A stretch of DNA of 64,000 nt from JBBIGV01 sp037447335 (GTDB taxonomy: Bacteria > Bacteroidota > Ignavibacteria > Ignavibacteriales > Ignavibacteriaceae). The notes under the pieces are model-generated. The model had not been told where the DNA came from and did not search any database. It saw only the letters and a program-made list of their open reading frames with translations. Below are positions 53,192 through 61,419 of the stretch, piece by piece (position 1 is the first letter of the stretch; each line of letters opens with the position of its first letter). The position numbers and the translations under genes were made by a program. Location: positions 62,001 through 126,000 of the forward strand of contig JBBIGV010000001.1 in NCBI GenBank assembly GCA_037447335.1, in the 5' to 3' direction.

Positions 53192-54991
53192 ATGAAAAAA
53201 GCAGAGCTTGTAAGAAATATCAGTAAGGCAGCCGGCGTTCCCGACACTGAAGCAAAAGTATTTTTTGAAATTTTTCTGCGAAGGGCTGCCGATTTGCTTA
53301 AACCCGGTCAAACTTTCAAATTGAAAGACTTCGGATTTTTTAATTACAGGAAAGCGCGAATTAAAAGTAAAACAGTCAGTCATTTTGATGAAGCTCCGGA
53401 AATAGTTTATCTGGATCTTTTATTGTTTTCTGAAAAAGATGATTTCAGTAAAACCACCACGGATTACCTTATTTTTAATGTCCCTCAAAAGGAAAGTGTG
53501 GATTATAATCCCGTTGATTCACTATTCAGCATAAGCATTGGTAAACCAATAATTCCACTAAAAGATATTAAGCAATCTGATTACCTGATGCCTCCAACCG
53601 GCATTGAACTAAGACGATTAATTGAATTAAAAGCCGAGAAGCTGATAAAAGAAATAGAACCTCTGGATGAATCAAATGAGCTCGACCCGATCATCGTTCT
53701 TGATAAATCAAATTATGATCCTGCACAAATCGAATTTGAATGGGAAGATAAAGAAATACTTAATTTTGATACGGTTCCTGAAAGCAATGATGATCCTATC
53801 AATATCACAAAGAATAAAGAATTTGAAAACCTAACATGGGATTTTGGCGAGCAGCTAGCACGTGAAATTGAAGAAGAATCTTTAATGGACCTCGACCCGG
53901 AATCGGGGACTGAAATGCTTTCGGGAGACGAAACATCACTTTGGAATTTTGGGGCGGATGATTATCATCAAAAAAACGAATCTGCTTTATTTACTGAAGG
54001 CATAGATGACACGGGTAAACCACCGAAGGAGCCTGAGCAGAAGGAAGTGGTTAAAGAGGTAGAAGATTATAATCCCGAAGAAGAGGTCAGCAAACTGCAT
54101 GAACAGGAAAATGAAGTTGAAATGATTGGAAGTTTTCAGAGGGTTCGTTCTTTAACACAAGAGCTTGGTTCTTCATTCAGAATTCCCAAACATCTCACAA
54201 AAATTAATGAGGAACAAGAAACTGAAGAATTTATTGAAAAAGAAACATCTTCCGATGAATTCGATAAATATCCTGCAGAGAGTTTCAGCCAGACTACAGA
54301 ATTCTTTATAACTGAAGATGATCAATTTTTGTCAGCTTCAACAGAAGCGACGATGGAAGAAACCCTCGAAGTCGAAGAAGCGCCTGAAGAATTGCCTCAA
54401 CAGCCTGATGAAGAGACGACGAAGGATTTTCATAAATCTGCTGTTGAGGATGCTTTCAGCTATGCATCGAGAAAGAGAGAGAGAGGTTATGACAGGTCAG
54501 GTAAAAAATCTGCAACAATAGTTTTCGGGGCAGTATTTCTTATGATCTTAATCGCTGCTGCAATTTATTTTTTTAATAAGCTTTCCTCCGATGTTGATCA
54601 TGCCGCGGAAAGGACTTTTACATCAGTAAATATTATTGAACGCAGTTATGACATACCGGTTTCTTATCCATATCCTAAAAAAGATGCAAAGGAAGTGGTA
54701 CAGGAAGAAGAACCGGTTACGATTGATGAGCCAATAATTCCTGATCGACTAGAAACAGTTAGAGGTAATATCTTTAAATCTCCAAATGATTACATTGTTC
54801 AGGTTGGATCGTTTCGGCGGGAGCAGGATGCAGATGTGATATCAGAAAGATTAAAGGGGAAAGGATTCAGTTCATATGTTGAAGAAGCAAATATTGCAAC
54901 CGGAAGGTGGTACCGTGTCAGAGTGCGGGGATTCAATTCTGACGAAGAAGCTGAAAATTTTTTCAACCGTTACCAGCGAAATGAATTTTAA
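53192..54991 (+). CDS. HU-domain / transmembrane / SPOR-domain fusion protein
   Basis: A 599-residue membrane protein. Residues 1-60 match the HU/IHF-type fold (MKKAELVRNISKAAGVP, LLKPGQTFKLKDFGFF) and are predicted cytoplasmic. A long acidic, low-complexity linker (about 90-430, very rich in Glu and Asp) follows, then one transmembrane segment near 439-461 and a SPOR domain (531-599; YIVQVGSFRREQDAD, YRVRVRGF) that in other proteins binds denuded peptidoglycan at the septum. Proteins of this HU-CCDC81-SPOR design are known in Bacteroidota but their role is not. ExbB follows 24 bases later. Confidence 0.85.
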   Translation: MKKAELVRNISKAAGVPDTEAKVFFEIFLRRAADLLKPGQTFKLKDFGFFNYRKARIKSKTVSHFDEAPEIVYLDLLLFSEKDDFSKTTTDYLIFNVPQKESVDYNPVDSLFSISIGKPIIPLKDIKQSDYLMPPTGIELRRLIELKAEKLIKEIEPLDESNELDPIIVLDKSNYDPAQIEFEWEDKEILNFDTVPESNDDPINITKNKEFENLTWDFGEQLAREIEEESLMDLDPESGTEMLSGDETSLWNFGADDYHQKNESALFTEGIDDTGKPPKEPEQKEVVKEVEDYNPEEEVSKLHEQENEVEMIGSFQRVRSLTQELGSSFRIPKHLTKINEEQETEEFIEKETSSDEFDKYPAESFSQTTEFFITEDDQFLSASTEATMEETLEVEEAPEELPQQPDEETTKDFHKSAVEDAFSYASRKRERGYDRSGKKSATIVFGAVFLMILIAAAIYFFNKLSSDVDHAAERTFTSVNIIERSYDIPVSYPYPKKDAKEVVQEEEPVTIDEPIIPDRLETVRGNIFKSPNDYIVQVGSFRREQDADVISERLKGKGFSSYVEEANIATGRWYRVRVRGFNSDEEAENFFNRYQRNEF

Positions 54992-55015
54992 AATCAAATA
55001 ATTACAAGGAATAAT

Positions 55016-55672
55016 ATGAATCTACTTGAGATATTTCTGAAAGGAGGCTTCCTTATGTGGCCTATACTGCTTTGTTCAATTCTTGGACTCGCAGTAATAA
55101 TAGACAGATACGTTGTATTAAGGAAGGCAAGAATAAATGTGCCGGCTTTTATGGTAAGGATAAGAGGAATGATTAAAAAGAAAGACATTTCCGGTGCAAT
55201 TAGCCACTGTATGGAAGAAAAATCACCCGTCGCTAATATTGTAAGAAAAGGATTAAAGAAATATAAACTTGGTCATGCCCGCGTAAAAGAAGCAATTGAA
55301 AATGCGGGCAGACAGGAAGTAAGTAAAATGGAAAAAGGACTTACAGTGCTTGCTTCAATTGCGGGGGTTGCACCATTGCTTGGATTTTTAGGTACTGTAA
55401 CAGGAATGATCCAGGCTTTTATGAGGATAGAAGATCTCGCCGGTGCTGCAAGCCCGAGTGATCTTGCCGGAGGTATTTGGGTAGCATTAACAACCACAGC
55501 ATTCGGATTAATTGTTGGTATTCCTGCGCTTGCTTTTTATAACTATTTTGTCAGTTCGGTAAAGAAGCTTGTTGGAGATATGGAAACAGTTGCCAACGAT
55601 GTGATTGATACCATCCAGGATAGTTCCGGCAGCACTGAATACGTTGAAGAAGAACTTGAAATTGATATATAG
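55016..55672 (+). CDS. exbB: MotA/TolQ/ExbB proton channel family protein
   Basis: A 218-residue inner-membrane protein with three transmembrane segments (about 12-30, 115-135 and 160-182). GVAPLLGFLGTVTGMIQAF near 117 and WVALTTTAFGLIVGIPAL near 160 are the ExbB/TolQ pore signatures, and the Thr/Gly positions that face the ExbD aspartate are present. With ExbD and TonB immediately downstream it forms a complete proton-driven energy transducer. It could equally be called TolQ, but no tolB/pal neighbours are visible. Confidence 0.92.
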   Translation: MNLLEIFLKGGFLMWPILLCSILGLAVIIDRYVVLRKARINVPAFMVRIRGMIKKKDISGAISHCMEEKSPVANIVRKGLKKYKLGHARVKEAIENAGRQEVSKMEKGLTVLASIAGVAPLLGFLGTVTGMIQAFMRIEDLAGAASPSDLAGGIWVALTTTAFGLIVGIPALAFYNYFVSSVKKLVGDMETVANDVIDTIQDSSGSTEYVEEELEIDI

Positions 55673-55679
55673 GAATTTT

Positions 55680-56084
55680 ATGACTTTTAATACATCAAAT
55701 CAGCCATTAAGTATTTTCAGCTATTCATCACTTACAGATATAGTAATGCTTTTGATTATTTTCTTCCTGCTTACTTCGCAGTTTGTTATACATACAGGTG
55801 TTAAGGTTCAACTGCCGGGGTCAAAAACCAATGAACAAACAGCGCCAACAAGAATGATAGTCACACTCACGGCTGCAGGGGCAATTTATGTAGGCAATAA
55901 TGAAATCAGCCTCGCCGAGTTACCTCTTGAGCTTAATAAGATGAAGGAAGATATCGCCGACGACAATCTTATCTTACGTGCTGATAAAACGGTTGCTGTG
56001 GATTTAGTAATTAAGGTGATTGATGCAGCGCGTGCAGTTGGTATTGACAAGTTCACCATTGAAACAGAAAAGGAAAGGTTTTAG
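55680..56084 (+). CDS. exbD: ExbD/TolR family protein
   Basis: A 134-residue inner-membrane protein. It starts at ATG 55680 just after AGGAA, eight bases beyond the exbB stop; the frame is open upstream only within exbB. The single transmembrane helix SLTDIVMLLIIFFLL holds Asp20, the proton-carrying residue of the family. The periplasmic domain (about 45-134) has LPGSKTNEQ and ILRADKTVAVDLVIKVID typical of ExbD/TolR. Confidence 0.93.
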   Translation: MTFNTSNQPLSIFSYSSLTDIVMLLIIFFLLTSQFVIHTGVKVQLPGSKTNEQTAPTRMIVTLTAAGAIYVGNNEISLAELPLELNKMKEDIADDNLILRADKTVAVDLVIKVIDAARAVGIDKFTIETEKERF

Positions 56085-56115
56085 TAAGAGAGATTAAATT
56101 TTAAAGGTTAATGCC

Positions 56116-56814
56116 ATGGCTTACTCATCAATCAGAAATATGTCTTATACAAGCTCTGTGTTTTTACATCTGGTGCTTATGATTTTGTTTTATATATGGA
56201 CTATCACCATTGATTATCCGCCGCGGGATTATGTTGAACTTTCTTTCGGTATTTCCGGTGAATTCGGCTCATCGGGCGCCATTGGAACTCAAATAGAAAA
56301 AATTGATGAACTGGCAAAGCCTGAAGAGCAAACCGAGACAAAAAATCAAACTGCAGAAGTAAGAGAAGTCGAATTGCCAAAAGCAACTCAAACTTCAGAC
56401 CAGAATGCTATTACTCCGGCGGAAAAGGACAAGCAAAAATCGGAAGTTTCCCGAACAGAAACTAAAGATACACGTAACCAGCAGGTTACTACTACCGGGC
56501 AGGGGAACAGGGCAATAGGTGATGGCAGCTTTGGTTTTGTTATCGAGTGGGGCGGTAAAGGAACAAGAAGAATTTATAATTACATAATACCTGATTACCC
56601 CGAAGGCGTGCAGAAGGAAATAAACATCCGTTTAAGTTTTACGATTTTACCTGATGGCACAATTGGAACTATTATTCCGGTTACAAAAGCTGATACGAGA
56701 TTAGAAAATGTTGCAATTAATTCGTTGAGGCAGTGGAGATTTGAACCATTGTCTTCAAACCAGCCTCAGAACGAACAAGCAGCAGTCATTGATTTTCCGT
56801 TCCGGCTTCAGTAG
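56116..56814 (+). CDS. tonB: TonB family protein
   Basis: A 232-residue protein: N-terminal membrane anchor (about 14-31, VFLHLVLMILFYIW), a Glu/Lys/Gln-rich periplasmic linker (55-130) and a C-terminal TonB fold (about 150-232; INIRLSFTILPDGTI, AINSLRQWRFEPL). It would carry energy from ExbB/ExbD to outer-membrane proteins, the adjacent barrel being the obvious candidate. Its last 29 bases overlap the convergent 3' end of a minus-strand membrane gene. Confidence 0.9.
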   Translation: MAYSSIRNMSYTSSVFLHLVLMILFYIWTITIDYPPRDYVELSFGISGEFGSSGAIGTQIEKIDELAKPEEQTETKNQTAEVREVELPKATQTSDQNAITPAEKDKQKSEVSRTETKDTRNQQVTTTGQGNRAIGDGSFGFVIEWGGKGTRRIYNYIIPDYPEGVQKEINIRLSFTILPDGTIGTIIPVTKADTRLENVAINSLRQWRFEPLSSNQPQNEQAAVIDFPFRLQ

Positions 56815-57088
56815 AAGGTTCTTCCTGATAATATATCCGGTAAAAGAAATATTCGCCCAGGGTTAGCAGAGAAAGTGAGAATGTATCGCGGTCAAAGTAA
56901 ATTCCGAAACCTTCCTCTTCCATCAAAAATTTTGCAATTATACCTGTAATAGACCAACCGACGGCAAAGAGAATACCTATTAATCCAACATTTAAAAATG
57001 CTGTAGTTAGGGAATCTTCCTGCCACTTTTTTGTGAAGATGTAAAGAGCAAAAATTAAATGAGCAAAAAAGATCAATACAATGATCAT
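56786..57088 (-). CDS. Small membrane protein, unknown function
   Basis: A 100-residue protein with two clear hydrophobic segments (about 1-18 and 30-52; FFAHLIFALYIF and VGLIGILFAVGWSITGII) and a short third region. The C-terminal tail is polar (YYQEEPSTEAGTENQ). I do not recognise a family. Its ATG overlaps the stop of the next upstream gene (TAATG), and its 3' end overlaps tonB on the opposite strand by 29 bases. Confidence 0.6.
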   Translation of the reverse strand: MIIVLIFFAHLIFALYIFTKKWQEDSLTTAFLNVGLIGILFAVGWSITGIIAKFLMEEEGFGIYFDRDTFSLSLLTLGEYFFYRIYYQEEPSTEAGTENQ

Positions 57089-57591
57089 TATCGAACCTGG
57101 TTTCTTCGGTTAAGAATAACCATACCAAGCAATCCGCCTAACATTCCGAAAATAGTATGCACTATAAGATTGCTGAACAACATACCAAAAGTGTAAACTG
57201 CTGAAAATCCCTTCGTTGTAATTTCATCGCTCATGTGTCTCATAATTTGCATTGTTTCATCAACTATGGGACCGAGATTAAGGTCTCTTAACATTTGCTC
57301 TGACTGGGGAAGAGTTTGTGTAAGTTCATTTGATCTTACAAAGTAGGTAACAAGCACATCAAAGAGTGTAGTGAATAATGCAAGGAACAATCCTGTTTTC
57401 AAACCCCATATAACAGCATTCCCGGTGGAGATCGGGTCGGAAGTAAAATTCATTCTTCTATCTACTACAAGTGTCATTATAGCAGCAATAAGAACGATTA
57501 AACAGCACCCAACACTTTTCAAGCCCGGTACCGTCAGTAACACTGCTCCTCCGAATCCGCACAGAATAGCCGGTAAATATTTTTTTTGCAT
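57088..57591 (-). CDS. Membrane protein, DUF4199-like
   Basis: A 167-residue protein with about four hydrophobic segments: two at the N-terminus (AILCGFGGAVLLTV, CLIVLIAAIMTLVV), one near 65-88 and one at the end (HTIFGMLGGLLGMVIL). The central AVIWGLKTGLFLALFTTLFDVL plus a long amphipathic stretch with EQMLRDL and DEITTKGFS resembles DUF4199 proteins, but I am not sure of that family. It is coupled to the small membrane gene downstream and lies two bases after the DUF2085 gene. Confidence 0.55.
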   Translation of the reverse strand: MQKKYLPAILCGFGGAVLLTVPGLKSVGCCLIVLIAAIMTLVVDRRMNFTSDPISTGNAVIWGLKTGLFLALFTTLFDVLVTYFVRSNELTQTLPQSEQMLRDLNLGPIVDETMQIMRHMSDEITTKGFSAVYTFGMLFSNLIVHTIFGMLGGLLGMVILNRRNQVR

Positions 57592-57593
57592 AA

Positions 57594-58088
57594 CTATTTT
57601 TTCTGACCGAAATAATTTTCAATTACATTTAAAATATATAGAAATACCGTTGAACCTAAAAGCAGCCCTGTAATGAAAGCTGATTCTTTACTGTAGCTGT
57701 AAATTCCGAGTGAAGTTGAAACCACATCAATCAACATTATCACTGAAGCAGCTGCGAGCAGCTTTAAATTCAGATTCTTTTTAAATGATAAGAAAATAGC
57801 CGGCAGTAGAGTAAGAAATGCTCCGGTATATATGCCGAAACATCTTGCACAAACTAAAAAGTCAAATCCGTTTGCAGAGAAAACCTTTTCAGTTGACTGA
57901 TGACAGGTAAATGAATAAATGTTTTTCAAAGGAAGATATATCGAAGCGATCAAACCGGATTTATTAATCATAAGCGGTATAACGATCCCGAACAACCACA
58001 AGGCGAGCATTACTAATAGCAGAAGTTTAATACTAAATGAGATTAAAAATCTTGTTATAGAATTTTCAAGCGTAAAATGTCTTCCCAT
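57594..58088 (-). CDS. DUF2085 family membrane protein
   Basis: A 164-residue membrane protein with four hydrophobic segments. The DUF2085 cysteine motifs are clear: FTCHQSTEKVF near 59-69 and LVCARCFGIYTG near 77-88, on the two sides of a short loop, suggesting a metal or disulfide site. Known members have no assigned role. It sits five bases after the NHL gene and two bases before the DUF4199-like gene, in a four-gene minus-strand group. Confidence 0.8.
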   Translation of the reverse strand: MGRHFTLENSITRFLISFSIKLLLLVMLALWLFGIVIPLMINKSGLIASIYLPLKNIYSFTCHQSTEKVFSANGFDFLVCARCFGIYTGAFLTLLPAIFLSFKKNLNLKLLAAASVIMLIDVVSTSLGIYSYSKESAFITGLLLGSTVFLYILNVIENYFGQKK

Positions 58089-58093
58089 GATTC

Positions 58094-58948
58094 TTAATCA
58101 TCAATAGGACGATAAACAACAATTTCATTTCTTGTCAAAACATAAAGCCTATTATTAAAAAAAAATGAAGAACGTATTTCCTTTAGTTCATCGTACCCAA
58201 AAAGATTTAGAATTTGTAAATTGGATTCCGGCGAACGCAGATCGCTAATCCAAACATTTTTTTTATCGTTGATGGTCATGTAATTAAATATAATTCTGAT
58301 ATCAGTAAATTCCTCACCTGTTTCGGTTTTGCCGATACCATTTCCGAAAAAATCAAAAGTTATTAAGTCGTTTTTATCAAGCACGAAAATATTGTTGTTC
58401 CGGGATATTGCTATTCTTTTGGGCTTTGTTAGGACGTAATTACCCGCGTCAAAACCTCCCATATCGGTTACGAAATTACCAAACAGGTCGAATTTGAGTA
58501 CACGGTTATTCTCGGAATCAAGTATGAACAAGTCACCTTGATTAGAAGCTGTTACACCCATGGGATATCCAAAAATTTCATTCTTGTAAGCCGATTCCCG
58601 CCTTACTAATTTTGAAATGAAATTCAGATCCCGGTCGAATCTTTGAATACGGTGGTTATTTTTATCTGCAACAAATACAGAAAGGTCTGTTGCGAACACA
58701 TCTGTGGGTTCATCGAATGCTGCATCGTCCCATCCAAAACCGCCATTAGATTTAAGAAGGCTGCCCAGCGTATCAAGTTTATATACTTCGTGTGTTACAT
58801 CATCCGTAACGAAAATATGACCGGAAGGATTTATGTGAAATGATGAAGCGGATCTGAATTTTCCGAATGATATTTCATAATAATAATTTTGCGGAAGGTG
58901 TGCTTCGGTAAAGAATAAAATTAAAACACTGATATATATTTTTCTCAT
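58094..58948 (-). CDS. Exported NHL-repeat-like beta-propeller protein
   Basis: A 284-residue protein with a signal peptide (to about 20) and a six-bladed propeller formed of NHL-type units, for example FVADKNNHRIQRFDRD near 108, YPMGVTASNQGDLFILDSENNRVLKFD near 140 and PKRIAISRNNNIFVLDKN near 178 (each within the family's pattern of aromatic-V-x-D-x-x-N-x-R-I-x-x-F). A TTG at 58960 extends the frame but the ATG at 58948 begins the signal peptide. Role unknown; such propellers often bind partner proteins or wall material. Confidence 0.75.
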   Translation of the reverse strand: MRKIYISVLILFFTEAHLPQNYYYEISFGKFRSASSFHINPSGHIFVTDDVTHEVYKLDTLGSLLKSNGGFGWDDAAFDEPTDVFATDLSVFVADKNNHRIQRFDRDLNFISKLVRRESAYKNEIFGYPMGVTASNQGDLFILDSENNRVLKFDLFGNFVTDMGGFDAGNYVLTKPKRIAISRNNNIFVLDKNDLITFDFFGNGIGKTETGEEFTDIRIIFNYMTINDKKNVWISDLRSPESNLQILNLFGYDELKEIRSSFFFNNRLYVLTRNEIVVYRPIDD

Positions 58949-59169
58949 TCTATTACACAATTAAATTTCAATGATGATAAAATATAATTCCAATCCTTTT
59001 GATTAAAAAGGAAATAAAAAGAAATTCACTTTTAGAACGAAGAAGCAATAACATATTCACTTTCGGCATTATAATTGTTTAATAAACTGCACCTAAGCTA
59101 AAATTCTCTTAAAGAGAAAACGAACGCGTTTTTTTGATATTTAGGAGGTAATAGTTAATTTTGCAACAG

Positions 59170-59242
59170 TGCCTCGTGGTGTAATTGGCAACACGTCTGA
59201 CTCTGGATCAGAAGAGTTCAGGTTCGACCCCTGACGAGGCAA
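59170..59242 (+). tRNA. tRNA-Gln (anticodon CTG)
   Basis: TGCCTCG pairs with CGAGGCA. The anticodon stem TCTGA/TCAGA encloses CTCTGGA, giving anticodon CTG for codon CAG. The T-arm is TCAGG-TTCGACC-CCTGA. CCA is not encoded, in contrast to tRNA-Leu at 45.9 kb. Confidence 0.95.
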
Positions 59243-59306
59243 CAACTCTAATTAACAAGGAACGATTGTGTTCAGATTATTCATTGTTAATTTTAGTTTT
59301 AATATC

Positions 59307-59380
59307 GGCGCGTTCGTCTAGTGGCTTAGGACGCCGCCCTCTCAAGGCGGAGATCACGGGTTCAAATCCCGTACGCGCTA
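59307..59380 (+). tRNA. tRNA-Glu (anticodon CTC)
   Basis: GGCGCGT pairs with ACGCGCT with a G-U pair at the first position. The anticodon stem CCGCC/GGCGG encloses CTCTCAA, giving anticodon CTC for codon GAG. The D-arm (TTCGTCTAGTGGC) and T-arm (ACGGG-TTCAAAT-CCCGT) are typical of tRNA-Glu. CCA is not encoded. Confidence 0.93.
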
Positions 59381-59398
59381 CTCAACAAGAAATAAAAA

Positions 59399-59464
59399 GT
59401 GTACAAGGTGGAGATCACGGGTTCTCCCGAAGGGACTCCAATGGAGGAATCCTGTACACGCGAC
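59399..59464 (+). repeat. tRNA-Glu-derived rearranged element with stem-loop structure
   Basis: Bases 59403-59424 copy the anticodon-to-T-arm part of the tRNA-Glu just upstream (about 20 of 22 identical), then 24 new bases follow, then AATCC-TGTACACGCGAC mirrors the tRNA 3' end. The copy can fold: GTGTACA (59399-59405) with TGTACAC (59453-59459); GGGTT (59419-59423) with AATCC (59448-59452); and inside, hairpins TCCC-GAA-GGGA (59425-59435) and CTCC-AAT-GGAG (59436-59446). The GTGTACA arm has compensated differences from the tRNA stem, so pairing seems kept. It is not a functional tRNA; transcription is not shown. Confidence 0.6.
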
Positions 59465-59664
59465 TAAATACCAAATCTCGAATACCAAATTCCAAAAATA
59501 TTTTTGATGTATTAGGGCTAAGTCTGAAGTGCAGATTGCCATGCTGATATTATTTTACCTCGCCCTCAAAAAATGAATTTATTTCTGCATCCGATTATTT
59601 TTTGGAATTTGTTACTTGGGATTTATTTGTCTACCTATTATTTTATAACAGCTTTAAATAAATT

Positions 59665-60003
59665 ATGAAACGATTCAATAAACATATATTCATTTGTGAA
59701 AATCAACGACCACCGGAACATCCAACCGGGTGCTGCAAAGCTAAAGGAAGTTCTGAAATACTGCAGCTATTTAAAAGCCGGGTGCGCGAACTAGGATTGC
59801 TGGCAGATATAAGAGTAAACTCCTCAGGGTGCCTCGATGCCTGTAAATATGGTGTTTCTATGGTTATATATCCGGAACAAATTTGGTATGGCGGTGTAAC
59901 CCGCGACGACGTTGAAGAAATTATCAATTCCCATTTATTAAATGACAAACCGGTCGAACGATTGAAAATTACTGATCCAGGATATAACAGAGATGCCTCC
60001 TGA
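59665..60003 (+). CDS. Thioredoxin-like 2Fe-2S ferredoxin
   Basis: A 112-residue protein of the (2Fe-2S) thioredoxin-fold ferredoxin family. Cysteine ligands are visible in HIFICENQ (near 11), GCCKAKG (near 23-24) and SSGCLDACKYG (near 55 and 59), and the fold ends with WYGGVTRDDVEEII. It carries single electrons; its partner is unknown. It overlaps nth by 11 bases, which may mean that it is cotranslated with another iron-sulfur protein. Confidence 0.9.
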   Translation: MKRFNKHIFICENQRPPEHPTGCCKAKGSSEILQLFKSRVRELGLLADIRVNSSGCLDACKYGVSMVIYPEQIWYGGVTRDDVEEIINSHLLNDKPVERLKITDPGYNRDAS

Positions 60004-60640
60004 ATCAGAACTGCAAAGGGCATCTGAAATATTTTCAGCTCTTAAACGGGAATATCCGTTACCTAAACCAGCGCTGCAATACTCTAATCCGTTTGAACTG
60101 CTTATTGCTACAATTCTTTCTGCTCAGTGCACTGACAAGCGCGTTAACATCGTTACCAAATCACTTTTTAAAAAATATAAAAAACCTCAGGACTATTTAG
60201 CTCTTCCAATTGAAGAAATACAGAAGGATATTTTTTCGACAGGATTCTATCGCCAAAAAGCGAAGAGCATTGTTCACTGCTGTAAAGAATTAATTCAAAA
60301 ATATAATGGCAGCATGCCTGCCGATTTTGATGAGTTAACTAAACTCAGCGGAGTTGGCAGGAAAACAGCTTCTGTTATTGCCGGTAATGCATTCGGCATT
60401 CCGGCAATTGCTGTTGATACACACGTGATCAGATTATCAAATCTGCTCGGATTTGTTAAAACAACAAATCCAGTAAAAATTGAATTCAGATTAAAAGAAT
60501 TATTACCCGAATCCGATTGGGTAATTTCTTCACATTTGCTTGCCTCACACGGCAGAACAGTTTGTATTGCGAGAAGACCAAAATGCAGTATTTGTGTTAT
60601 TGGCAAATATTGTCCATCTTTTACCGCTGAAAATATGTAA
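59993..60640 (+). CDS. nth: Endonuclease III (DNA glycosylase/AP lyase)
   Basis: Removes oxidised pyrimidines and nicks abasic sites in base excision repair. The 215 residues have the helix-hairpin-helix block LSGVGRKTAS with catalytic Lys124, the catalytic Asp142 in VDTHV, and the 4Fe-4S ligands Cys191, Cys198, Cys201 and Cys207 with the C-x6-C-x2-C-x5-C spacing. It overlaps the ferredoxin gene by 11 bases and lies ten bases before the HD-domain gene. Confidence 0.95.
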   Translation: MPPESELQRASEIFSALKREYPLPKPALQYSNPFELLIATILSAQCTDKRVNIVTKSLFKKYKKPQDYLALPIEEIQKDIFSTGFYRQKAKSIVHCCKELIQKYNGSMPADFDELTKLSGVGRKTASVIAGNAFGIPAIAVDTHVIRLSNLLGFVKTTNPVKIEFRLKELLPESDWVISSHLLASHGRTVCIARRPKCSICVIGKYCPSFTAENM

Positions 60641-60650
60641 GGAATATGAT

Positions 60651-61223
60651 ATGAATGAGATTTACAGAGACCGGGAATATTGCCTTAACCTTCTTAAAGA
60701 ATATACCAAATCAGAAAGCCTGCTTAAGCATGCATTTTATGTTGAAGCGTGTGTAAGAGCCTATGCAAAAAAGTTTAACGAGGATGAGGAATATTGGGGA
60801 AATGCAGCATTGCTTCACGATTTTGATTACGAACAATTTCCTTCCGAACAGGAGCACCCATTCAAAGGTTCGGAAATCCTTAAAGAAAAAGGGTTTCCGG
60901 ATGATTTCAGGGAAGCAATACTATCCCATGCAAATTACACTGGTGTAAAAAGAGATACTTTGCTTAAAAAAGTTCTCTTCGCCTGCGACGAACTTGCCGG
61001 GTTTATTACCGCTGTTATTTATGTTCGTCTCAATAAATCTATTAATGAAGTTGAGGTAAAATCGGTTCGCAAAAAAATGAAAGATAAAGCATTTGCAAGG
61101 GCGGTAAGCAGAGAGGATATATTAAATGGCGCGGAAGAATTAAATATTGATCTCGATGAACATATTCAGTTTTGTATTGATGCCATTAAAAAGATAGAAG
61201 CTCAACAGAATGCAAGCGGCTAA
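60651..61223 (+). CDS. HD-domain protein (putative phosphohydrolase)
   Basis: A 190-residue HD protein. HAFYVEACVRAYA near 24 and ALLHDFDYEQFP near 51 give the H...HD metal ligands, and SHANYTG near 95 plus KVLFACDEL near 110 give the later His and Asp. The frame is open to 60540 within nth, but the ATG at 60651 after AAGGAAT starts the conserved part. Members hydrolyse phosphate esters of nucleotides; the substrate is unknown. A TCATT-rich stop is followed by a 196-base gap. Confidence 0.82.
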   Translation: MNEIYRDREYCLNLLKEYTKSESLLKHAFYVEACVRAYAKKFNEDEEYWGNAALLHDFDYEQFPSEQEHPFKGSEILKEKGFPDDFREAILSHANYTGVKRDTLLKKVLFACDELAGFITAVIYVRLNKSINEVEVKSVRKKMKDKAFARAVSREDILNGAEELNIDLDEHIQFCIDAIKKIEAQQNASG

Positions 61224-61263
61224 TACTGCTGTTTCCGTTTTTTGTGCGATTAAGACAATTGAC

Positions 61264-61293
61264 TTGACATTTAATCCAATACTTAGCTAAATT
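61264..61293 (+). promoter_or_regulatory. Possible promoter of the porU-like gene
   Basis: TTGACA (61264-61269) and TAAATT (61288-61293) are 18 bases apart, 127 bases before the ATG of the protease. It is the best sigma-70-like pair in the 196-base gap, but the lineage often uses other spacing, so confidence is low. Confidence 0.35.
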
Positions 61294-61419
61294 TCGCCCA
61301 AGTAAAGGAGATTTATTCGAGAATTTTGCTACACAATAATGGAGCTTTTACAATCCCCGGTAATATTAAATAATTGAAATGGGATTAGTAAATTTTCATC
61401 AACAAAAAACAGTGAGTTA

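Noticed and set aside
59185..59547. 120-codon plus-strand frame across the two tRNA genes
   Set aside because: It translates the tRNA-Gln and tRNA-Glu genes and the tRNA-derived element (text like SSSGLGRRPLKAEITGSNPVR is a well-known tRNA read-through); not a protein gene.
61264..61293. Considered as an RNA-thermometer or regulatory leader for porU
   Set aside because: No stable stem masking the ribosome site could be seen; kept only as a weak promoter match.
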